A DNA stretch of 64,000 bases, taken from the NCBI RefSeq assembly GCF_002366715.1, contig NZ_DFBS01000004.1, forward strand, positions 1 through 64,000, in the 5' to 3' direction. Positions within the stretch are counted from its first letter, which is position 1. Each line of letters begins with the position of its first letter. The stretch comes from Halomonas sp. UBA3074 (GTDB lineage Bacteria > Pseudomonadota > Gammaproteobacteria > Pseudomonadales > Halomonadaceae). Below the pieces are notes generated by a model that did no database searches, was not told the origin of the DNA, and saw only the letters and a program-made list of their open reading frames with translations. Positions 1 through 5,639 of the stretch are shown here, piece after piece. The position numbers and the translations under genes were made by a program.

Positions 1-754
1 CTGAAAATGGGGGGATTACCTATGGGGCGTTGGCCGCCGGCTAAACGAACGCCTGCAGATCCTCGGCATCAACACCGCTTGGGATCTCCGCGAAGCAGAC
101 GCCAAGCGCCTTCGGCGTAAGTTCTCGGTCAACATGGAGCGCACGGTACTGGAGCTGCGCGGCATCAGTTGCCTGGAGATGAACGACTTCAACGAGCCAC
201 GCCAGCGCATCATGACCAGCCGATCGTTCGGCCGCCCCACTTCTCAGCTCTACGACCTGCAGGGCGCCATTCGCCAACACGCCCAACGGGGCGCCGAGAA
301 ACTACGCGAGCAAAAGAGCCTCGCCCGCGCCGTGCTGGTGTTTCTCAAAACCGACCGCTTCCGGCCCGACCTGCCCCAATACTCCCCCAGCCTAGCGGTA
401 GAAATGGAACGCCCCAGCCAGGACACCCGCGACATACTCCACGCCGCCCAGGAGGCGCTGCGCAGGATCTACCGCCCCAAATACGGCTACAAGAAAGCAG
501 GCGTGATGCTGATCGACCTCACCGACGAGAACCGCCAACAACTCAGCCTAATGGACACACCGCAAACGGAAGAGGAACGCCAGCGCAGCCAAAAACTCAT
601 GGCCACCATGGATGCGCTCAACGAAAAGATGGGAAAGGGAACGGTACGCCTGGGCCTTCCGGAAAAGAACGCCCCCTGGCACCTACGCTGCGCGAACCGA
701 AGCCCGCGCTATACGACGAACTGGGATGAATTGATGGTGGCGCATGCTAAATGA
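1..754 (+). pseudogene. umuC: 3' part of DNA polymerase V subunit UmuC, apparently frameshifted
   Basis: The reading frame ending at 754 encodes the C-terminal half of a Y-family polymerase UmuC: a helix-hairpin-helix-like WGVGRRL segment at about 35-55, the little-finger region, and a C-terminal DUF4113-like tail ending near NWDELM. UmuC with UmuD performs error-prone translesion synthesis after SOS induction. In this frame a TGA lies at 2-4, and the first ATG (134) is well inside conserved sequence, so the frame has no credible start here. Removing one G from the six-G run at 9-14 joins the frame to one that reads LKMGDYLWGVG, which looks more UmuC-like. I therefore call it a frameshifted or truncated copy; the 5' part lies outside the window. 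It converges on the minus-strand cargo genes. Confidence 0.75.
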
Positions 755-793
755 AGCAGCCAATCTAAAAAATTAAAATGAAACAAAAAACGA

Positions 794-1711
794 TTAGCTA
801 TGTTTATACATTTTATTCAATTTTAAAATCATTTTTTTCTGGCTTAACACATCGTCATACAACTCCACAAAAGGGTTAAGCACATTACCTTCATTTTGTA
901 TAGCCGGGCGGCTTTCATGACTTGCACACGAGGCTAAAGCATAATCTTTAACTTTGTGTTTTTTTCCGGCAACCATTTTATCAAAATATGAAAAGAAAAG
1001 TATAAATTCTCTTTCTTGTGAAAGTGAAAGATGTTCAAAAATATCTTCCGAAAACTCTGAAACAGCTTCAGCGTTTAAATTCAAAACCATAAACTCGATT
1101 TCTTTAAGAAAAATTTCTCTACGGAAAATATAATTATCAATACGACTTACTATCAAGCCATCCTGCATCTTACCTGATTGCAAACACATATTTTTAAGTG
1201 CACTAAACTTAACCGTGCTAAAAAAATCTTCATTTTCTATACCACACTCCATCAAATGATTAATTGATCTATCAAAACTTTTTGTAATAGCTAACATTTT
1301 TTTTACATATTTTGAAAAAATCATATCATCTTTATTCTTTTTTTCAAGCCTCTCTTTCTTAAAAATTTCTTCTTCATGATCTTTCACTATATAGCTTATT
1401 ACAATACCAAATAAAAACAAACCAGCTGAAACTTGAAAAAAAACAGCGCCTTTGCTTAAATTAGTATCAGGGGCTATATCTCCATAACCAAGTGTTGTCA
1501 TTGTAACAAAACTAAAATACAAAGCATCAAAAAAACCATCAATACCTTTATCTATATTGCTCAAATAAACCTTAGCAAAAACAAAAAGAAGTACAACATA
1601 CAGCGCTATAGCCGAAAGCACTACTCGTTTCGAACTTGAAATAAATGTATTATAAAGAAATTTATCAAAATGAATAATGGAATCCCAAATCTTAGTTACA
1701 AACCTCATCAC
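794..1711 (-). CDS. Two-TM potassium-channel-like protein with long cytosolic C-terminal domain
   Basis: This is a 305-residue membrane protein with two transmembrane helices (about 30-52 and 88-110) flanking a pore loop with the filter-like sequence TMTTLGYGDI. That is the signature of the Ion_trans_2 family of K+ channels. A charged linker rich in Lys and Glu follows (about 112-130), then a roughly 170-residue helical domain I do not recognise and which is not an RCK/TrkA_N domain. The gene is strikingly AT-rich compared with the replication operon of the same element, which suggests separate acquisition. Its start overlaps the end of the upstream exported-protein gene by about 20 nt, so the two are probably translationally coupled. 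It may be a lysogenic-conversion or defence-type membrane gene, but that is inference. Confidence 0.75.
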   Translation of the reverse strand: MMRFVTKIWDSIIHFDKFLYNTFISSSKRVVLSAIALYVVLLFVFAKVYLSNIDKGIDGFFDALYFSFVTMTTLGYGDIAPDTNLSKGAVFFQVSAGLFLFGIVISYIVKDHEEEIFKKERLEKKNKDDMIFSKYVKKMLAITKSFDRSINHLMECGIENEDFFSTVKFSALKNMCLQSGKMQDGLIVSRIDNYIFRREIFLKEIEFMVLNLNAEAVSEFSEDIFEHLSLSQEREFILFFSYFDKMVAGKKHKVKDYALASCASHESRPAIQNEGNVLNPFVELYDDVLSQKKMILKLNKMYKHS

Positions 1712-2261
1712 AATATTCTCTGAGTTGCTTAATCAATGCATCAAGACCTGGCTGCTCACTTTCGTAATACACGCTATTAAAGCCATCCGACCACTGGTAA
1801 CCATATTCAGTGGCTGTTTTAACATCGCTCAGCGAATCAATATTGATCAAACCCGCCAGCACGTCATAGGCTTCTTCACGGCTTATTTCTAGGGTTAAAG
1901 ACTGGTCCTCAAGCAATGTTGATTGATCCCAGTTCATCAAATTTTCGACTTCTAGCGGTGTCGCCGTTACGGTGACTTGTTCGATGGGTGTGTGAGCAAA
2001 CACGTTATATACGCCGTACACCGCAGCACGCCAGTATTCGTAATACACCACGTCTTCTAAATCGTTTTCAACAGTGATCTTGGAAAGGCGGTAATGGGGC
2101 TTTTCCGCATCCAACATCTCAAATGTATCACCTGAAGGTGGATAATCCTGGTGGGCGCTCATCAACTCTTCAACGGTATCGTACTGTTCACTTAGTTCTG
2201 CTAAAGCTGCGGATGAAAATGCAGCGGCACTCAATACGATTAATGCTTTCACAAACTTCAT
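1692..2261 (-). CDS. Exported protein of unknown function in element cargo
   Basis: The product is about 189 residues and begins with a clear Sec signal peptide (MKFVKALIVL followed by an Ala/Ser-rich stretch, with likely cleavage after AALA). The mature part is acidic, rich in Tyr and Glu, and ends with a Cys pair (YCDEVC). I do not recognise the family. I chose the ATG at 2261 because it has an AGGGA-like site nine bases upstream and starts directly with the signal peptide; an ATG at 2279 lacks a ribosome site. The 3' end overlaps the channel gene downstream, so the two probably form a unit: a periplasmic protein made together with a membrane channel. Confidence 0.6.
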   Translation of the reverse strand: MKFVKALIVLSAAAFSSAALAELSEQYDTVEELMSAHQDYPPSGDTFEMLDAEKPHYRLSKITVENDLEDVVYYEYWRAAVYGVYNVFAHTPIEQVTVTATPLEVENLMNWDQSTLLEDQSLTLEISREEAYDVLAGLINIDSLSDVKTATEYGYQWSDGFNSVYYESEQPGLDALIKQLREYCDEVCN

Positions 2262-2282
2262 TCTTTGATTCCCTGTCATTAC

Positions 2283-2560
2283 GGCAGTCTCAAAACCACT
2301 TAGCTGCCTTTATGGTTTTACAGTTACACAATCCTGCCAATTCGAATCTCACACCGCCCCAGAATCACCACATCATGCATATCCTGCGGCTTGATCATTT
2401 CCGGTTGGTAATGGTCGTTGTTGCTGATCAGATACAGCGCTGCACCCGCTTAATCCGGCGCTCACCGCTCACCAACAGCAAAAACACACCTTCCTGTGTT
2501 GGGTCGCGGTTGCTGCGATCCACCAGTCCCCATCGGCCAAGGTGCCGTGCAATTTAATCA
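2283..2560 (-). pseudogene. Degenerate 3' fragment of a second S24-type repressor gene
   Basis: This stretch without a normal gene is a diverged copy of the 3' end of the repressor at 3532-4197. It matches 3491 to about 3787 almost throughout, including the bases just after the stop codon (GCAGTCTCAAAAC). The copy lacks about 16 bases relative to the intact gene near 2438, which breaks the frame. It ends where the catalytic Ser codon would lie, so only the C-terminal part of the peptidase domain remains. It slightly overlaps the 3' end of the next gene. Together with the intact copy it flanks two cargo genes as a direct repeat. Confidence 0.8.
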
Positions 2561-2868
2561 AAACTAAACGAACGCCGATTATCCGCAGCCTCGGTTTCTT
2601 CTTCGATACAGAACAACAGCATATCGTAGCTATCCCCTGCTATTTGATCGCAGTAATTAAGCGTTTGAGTCTCAACTGATGACACCATGGTGCCCAGCTC
2701 GTCATAGGCTTTCTGCTCTTCATCAATGCAGAAATTAAACATATCGTGGCTGCCCCTAGCGATCATCTCGCAATAGCCTTCTACATCGTATCGTGGCAAA
2801 TCTGAGGCAAGGATGGAGTTTGAAAACACCAACAAAATAACAACGGATAAGGTTTTAACATTACTCAT
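2554..2868 (-). CDS. Small exported protein with two Cys-containing repeats
   Basis: This is a 104-residue protein (from the ATG at 2868; a TTG at 2895 is the alternative) with a signal peptide ending near SILAS. The mature part consists of two tandem copies of a roughly 27-residue unit with the pattern YC-x2-IA-x2-S-x-DM-x2-FCI-x-EE: one is YCEMIARGSHDMFNFCIDEE and the other begins at YCDQIAGDSYDM. Each unit contributes two Cys, suggesting paired disulfides in the periplasm. Short exported proteins with such YC...C repeats are known from proteobacteria, but I know no function for them. It is flanked by the repressor fragment and the PH-SHOCT gene. Confidence 0.6.
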   Translation of the reverse strand: MSNVKTLSVVILLVFSNSILASDLPRYDVEGYCEMIARGSHDMFNFCIDEEQKAYDELGTMVSSVETQTLNYCDQIAGDSYDMLLFCIEEETEAADNRRSFSFD

Positions 2869-2909
2869 AAATCTGGCTTCTTGTGTAGTTTTCAATAAGA
2901 TATTTAAAG

Positions 2910-3470
2910 CTATTGAGAGCTGAGTATTTTAGCTTTTTGTTCAGCAAATTCAGTGTCATTTATAACGCCTCGATAATGAAGAGCGGCAAGGCGTTCAAGC
3001 TTGCTAATATCATCGTTATCAGAAGGTGCTTTTGAAACAGAGGGTGCGGGTAAGGTTAGGGCATGCAGGGCTTTTCTGGCATGCTGAGCAAATAATGGCG
3101 CTGCCTTTTTGGGCAAATTGGTAATGGCATGATCATCGGTGCCGACTTGAAGATACAGCGTACCATTCATTATACCGGTTTTATAAGAGATGGAGTAAAC
3201 GTCGGCTAGGTTAAATTCTATATGTTTAAGCCCGTAAACCATGCCTTTACATAGCATCAAGACACGCCTATCGGTTAATGCAATAAGCCAAGGATTAAAG
3301 TCCAAGTAGCCTGAAGTAAAGCATATGAGTTGCTCACCCTCATTCATAGCATCCGGCAGGTGGTTCAGCTCTTTCTTACTGAAAAAACTATCATCAAACA
3401 TTTCATCGGCAATGCGCTTATATTCTACTTTACGTTCTTCCTGAGTCGCTGTTTTGATATCAAAAGCCAT
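2910..3470 (-). CDS. Bacterial PH-like domain plus SHOCT domain protein
   Basis: This is a 186-residue cytosolic protein. Residues about 40-135 form a bacterial PH-type (YokE-like) domain with the typical ALTDRRVLML core and alternating beta-strand pattern. Residues about 153-186 (ISKLERLAALHYRGVINDTE) are a SHOCT domain, a short C-terminal motif often found in membrane-associated or oligomerising proteins. The start has a GAGAGGG ribosome site. It lies directly downstream of the repressor on the same strand and so could be expressed in the lysogenic state. The actual function is unknown; PH-SHOCT proteins are frequent in phage and mobile element cargo. Confidence 0.65.
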   Translation of the reverse strand: MAFDIKTATQEERKVEYKRIADEMFDDSFFSKKELNHLPDAMNEGEQLICFTSGYLDFNPWLIALTDRRVLMLCKGMVYGLKHIEFNLADVYSISYKTGIMNGTLYLQVGTDDHAITNLPKKAAPLFAQHARKALHALTLPAPSVSKAPSDNDDISKLERLAALHYRGVINDTEFAEQKAKILSSQ

Positions 3471-3531
3471 GCTTAGGCCCTCTCATTTTTTGCAGTCTCA
3501 AAACTACTTAACTGCATTTATTATTTTAACT

Positions 3532-4197
3532 TTACACGACCCGGCCAATCCGAATCTCACACCGCCCTAAGATCTCCACATCATGCATATCCTGCGGCTT
3601 GATCATTTCCGGCTGGTAGTGGTCGTTGTCGCTTATTAAGTATAGCGCGCCGCCCGCTAAACGCTGCACGCGTTTTATCCTTCGTTCTCCGCTAACCAAC
3701 AGCAAAAACACCCCTTCCTGCTTGGGGTCGCGATTACTGCGATCCACCAATACCCAGTCGCCATCGTCTAGCGTCCCGAGCATTGAATCACCCCGCACTT
3801 TAACGCCCACCACTTGCGCAGGGTCTAGCCCCTGCTCCGCCAGTTCTGCGCTGGAGAAATACAGCGTGGTTTTTACCGGCTCCCCTTCAAAGCTGCGGCC
3901 AGCGCCCGCTGCCGCTTCAATGTCGTACATCTTGACCGGAGAGAGATCCGGTCCTGGCTCCCTTAATGGCATGCCTAGAGGCTGAGCCTCAGGAACCGAA
4001 CGGTTTCCAGTCAATACGTATTGGACATCAACTCCCTGCTCAGCAATGACCGTTAGGTAATCTGCTTTCGGGCTGCGTTGACCGCCCTCGTAGAGCATTT
4101 GAGTCTTTTTAGTCACTTGGGCAAGGTCACCGAAGAGGGTTTGTGACAACCCTAGCCGCTCCCTTTCCTCTCTAAGCCTTTCACCCAATGAAACCAT
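3532..4197 (-). CDS. CI/PrtR-type transcriptional repressor with S24 self-cleavage domain
   Basis: The product is 221 residues. An XRE helix-turn-helix occupies about 5-60 (RLGLSQTLFGDLAQVTKK...), and a LexA/CI-like S24 peptidase fills the C-terminal half. An Ala-Gly cleavage site is visible in EAAAGAGRS, the nucleophile Ser in VRGDSMLG, and the general-base Lys in ERRIKRV. RecA-activated autocleavage would relieve repression after DNA damage, as for lambda CI or PrtR of pyocins. The gene is divergent from the replication operon, with an ACCG-N2-CGGT dyad in the shared promoter and another inside its own coding sequence. The ATG at 4197 has a GAGAGGA site upstream. A broken second copy lies at 2283-2560. 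Confidence 0.88.
   Translation of the reverse strand: MVSLGERLREERERLGLSQTLFGDLAQVTKKTQMLYEGGQRSPKADYLTVIAEQGVDVQYVLTGNRSVPEAQPLGMPLREPGPDLSPVKMYDIEAAAGAGRSFEGEPVKTTLYFSSAELAEQGLDPAQVVGVKVRGDSMLGTLDDGDWVLVDRSNRDPKQEGVFLLLVSGERRIKRVQRLAGGALYLISDNDHYQPEMIKPQDMHDVEILGRCEIRIGRVV
3992..4008. promoter_or_regulatory. Possible intragenic operator (ACCG-N2-CGGT dyad)
   Basis: GGAACCGAACGGTTTCC is a near-perfect inverted repeat with the same ACCG/CGGT core as the promoter dyad at 4220-4236. It lies inside the repressor coding sequence, where it encodes part of GNRSVP. It could be an auxiliary operator for looping, or chance. Confidence 0.35.
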
Positions 4198-4212
4198 TTA
4201 ATCCTCTCACCC

Positions 4213-4247
4213 TTGACATGGAAACCGTTCGGTACCATTCTATTAAT
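4213..4247 (+). promoter_or_regulatory. Promoter/operator of the element's replication operon
   Basis: TTGACA at 4213-4218 is a perfect -35. A weak -10 (CATTCT at 4236-4241) follows at 17 bases; TATTAAT at 4241-4247 is better in sequence but too far away. Between them GGAAACCGTTCGGTACC (4220-4236) is an inverted repeat with core ACCG-TT-CGGT, well placed to let the divergent S24 repressor block transcription. Confidence 0.55.
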
Positions 4248-4260
4248 GTCTTTCACTCTA
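4248..4260 (+). repeat. 13-bp direct repeat GTCTTTCACTCTA, copy 1
   Basis: GTCTTTCACTCTA lies in the leader of the first operon gene. An identical 13-mer is at 4630-4642, ahead of the second gene. Both sit in short noncoding gaps just upstream of a start codon. Confidence 0.6.
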
Positions 4261-4287
4261 CAACACAACGCAAAGGGAACCACTGCC

Positions 4288-4614
4288 ATGGTCACCATCA
4301 TTGCCACCATTCTTATGCCTACTACTCAGACCACCCTGTTCCGCGGGGTCGAGGTGGAGCTTGAGCGCTGCTCTGAACACACCCGCCGCAACATCGAAAC
4401 CGCATTGAAGCGCGGCACCCACACGCCTAACCCGCTGGCGGATCTTGAAGCGCTGGAAGAGAACACCTCCGCCCAGGCCGTGGGCCAACTCGCTGCCACG
4501 ATGCTGGCCCAGAACGCCTCTACCGATCAAGTGGAAGACGCGCTTTGCGAACTGCGCACCTACATGGATGAACACTTCCTGCAGCGCAAGCTGGTACGCC
4601 TTTACGAGCGCTAA
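4288..4614 (+). CDS. First gene of the replication operon, hypothetical
   Basis: The product is 108 residues from the ATG at 4288, which has AAAGGG about ten bases upstream; a longer frame from 4213 would run through the promoter and is unlikely. The N-terminus is hydrophobic/polar (MVTIIATILMPTTQTTLFRG) and the rest is helical and acidic, containing LADLEALEENTSAQAVGQLAA. I do not recognise a family. As the first gene after the repressor-controlled promoter it occupies the place where satellites and prophages often keep early regulators. Confidence 0.6.
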   Translation: MVTIIATILMPTTQTTLFRGVEVELERCSEHTRRNIETALKRGTHTPNPLADLEALEENTSAQAVGQLAATMLAQNASTDQVEDALCELRTYMDEHFLQRKLVRLYER

Positions 4615-4629
4615 GCCGCCTTGTTCAAA

Positions 4630-4642
4630 GTCTTTCACTCTA
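4630..4642 (+). repeat. 13-bp direct repeat GTCTTTCACTCTA, copy 2
   Basis: This is the second exact copy of the 13-mer, in the 45-base gap before the gene at 4660. See the finding on this repeat pair. Confidence 0.6.
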
Positions 4643-4659
4643 TTAAGGAAGCCTAACCC

Positions 4660-4866
4660 ATGGCCACCACTAACACCATTACCCCAAAGCCAATTTATGC
4701 CCCAAAAGGGTGTAACTGCCCCGTCATGATTCACCTCACGGAAAGCGAGCGGGAGGAGCTGAAGCGCATTCAGGAGCTGGAAATGCGTTCGATGTCGGCC
4801 GCCGGCCGCATGTTGCTGCTGCGCGGTATCGCCCAGTACGACCAAGACACGCTGAACGCCGAATGA
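4660..4866 (+). CDS. Small ribbon-helix-helix-like protein
   Basis: The 68-residue product contains a strand-like segment (CPVMIHLTES) followed by two predicted helices (REELKRIQELEMRSMSAAG and a C-terminal helix). This arrangement resembles CopG/Arc-type ribbon-helix-helix DNA-binding proteins. AAGGAAG lies about eight bases before the ATG. It belongs to the early operon. A DNA-binding role in element control is plausible but is inferred only from this pattern. Confidence 0.55.
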   Translation: MATTNTITPKPIYAPKGCNCPVMIHLTESEREELKRIQELEMRSMSAAGRMLLLRGIAQYDQDTLNAE

Positions 4867-4891
4867 CCTTGCCTGCATAAGGATGTTTGCC

Positions 4892-5095
4892 ATGTACCAG
4901 GACCCCAAACGTGTGCGCACTCGCTACTCCGCTCTCAATTTGGATCAGTACGAGGCCCAGCTGATCGATGCGCTGGTGGATTACACCGGCATCGAACGGG
5001 CGTCGCTGCTGCGTCAACTGGTGCTGAAAGAAGCACTGGAGACGCTAGGCGTTGCTGATCTCTCCGTTAGCACTATGCCCCAGCAGGCGTCGTAA
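4892..5095 (+). CDS. Small RHH-like regulator
   Basis: The product is 67 residues when started at the ATG at 4892, which has AAGGA at a good distance; the ATG at 4883 overlaps that ribosome site. The sequence RVRTRYSALNLDQYEAQLIDALVDYTGIERASLLRQLVLKEAL has the strand-helix-helix pattern of ribbon-helix-helix proteins. Two adjacent RHH-like genes in the early operon suggest they regulate element genes or plasmid-like maintenance. No toxin partner is visible. Confidence 0.55.
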   Translation: MYQDPKRVRTRYSALNLDQYEAQLIDALVDYTGIERASLLRQLVLKEALETLGVADLSVSTMPQQAS

Positions 5096-5133
5096 ACGCA
5101 GGCCCTTTTGAGGGCCTCAAGGAGCACTGAAGT

Positions 5134-5337
5134 ATGGCTGACCAACCCGCCCGCAGCGATTGTCGCCTTCCGCTGGATGACCAGCTGGCGGCTGTGCTGC
5201 AGCAGGTATGCGAACAGCAGGATTTGCAAAGCCTGGATGACGCCGCCGAGTGGCTACTCCGCAGGCGCTTACGCAAAGGCACCCAAGGACTCACCGGCCG
5301 TGGCCGCGCCCTTTACCCCATTGAGAGAAAACATTGA
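5134..5337 (+). CDS. Small hypothetical protein of the early operon
   Basis: The 67-residue product (MADQPARSDC...) has a predicted helix containing LDDQLAAVLQQVCEQQDLQS and an Arg-rich segment (LLRRRLRKG). A clear AAGGAG precedes the ATG. Its stop codon overlaps the next start by one base (TGATG), showing tight coupling to the Ogr-like gene. I do not recognise a domain. Confidence 0.5.
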   Translation: MADQPARSDCRLPLDDQLAAVLQQVCEQQDLQSLDDAAEWLLRRRLRKGTQGLTGRGRALYPIERKH

Positions 5338-5594
5338 TGACGACTAGCAAGCACCGCATTCCTTGCCCGCACTGCGACCAGAACCTGCGCATTCGTAAAA
5401 GCCAGGGGCTTACGCCGCTGTACCGCGAGGCGATCGCGGAATGCCGTAATGACGACTGTGGGTTTCGGGCGAAGGCACGCATAGAGCTGTGCAACACGCT
5501 AACGCCCAGCGACATGCCCAACCCAGCAATCGATCTGCCGTTTACGCCTACCTTGCTTACCCAAGCGATCAAGCAGGCGCAAAGGAAATCGTAA
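5337..5594 (+). CDS. Ogr/Delta-type zinc-finger late transcription activator
   Basis: The 85-residue product starts with HRIPCPHCDQNLRIRKSQ and continues TPLYREAIAECRNDDCG. The C-x2-C ... C-x4-C pattern and the RIRxS...REA..ECRN sequence are diagnostic of the P2 Ogr / P4 Delta family. These small Zn proteins activate late promoters of P2-like phages; satellites use them to cross-activate helper genes. I start at the ATG at 5337; a TTG three bases upstream is also possible. It lies directly upstream of the primase. No late genes of a phage are visible in the window, so its targets may belong to a helper phage elsewhere. Confidence 0.82.
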   Translation: MTTSKHRIPCPHCDQNLRIRKSQGLTPLYREAIAECRNDDCGFRAKARIELCNTLTPSDMPNPAIDLPFTPTLLTQAIKQAQRKS

Positions 5595-5639
5595 ACGCCT
5601 AACCGGCCCCGCTACTGACTGTGACATAAGGAGGCGAGC

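Noticed and set aside
2123..2557. Plus-strand 144-residue frame resembling another at 3626-3985
   Set aside because: The resemblance is real but comes from the duplicated repressor sequence on the opposite strand; neither plus frame is a gene.
4258..4920. Long minus-strand frame of 220 residues opposite the early operon
   Set aside because: It is the antisense of three short, well-spaced genes with ribosome sites; its composition (Gly/His/Leu-rich) is typical of a shadow frame.
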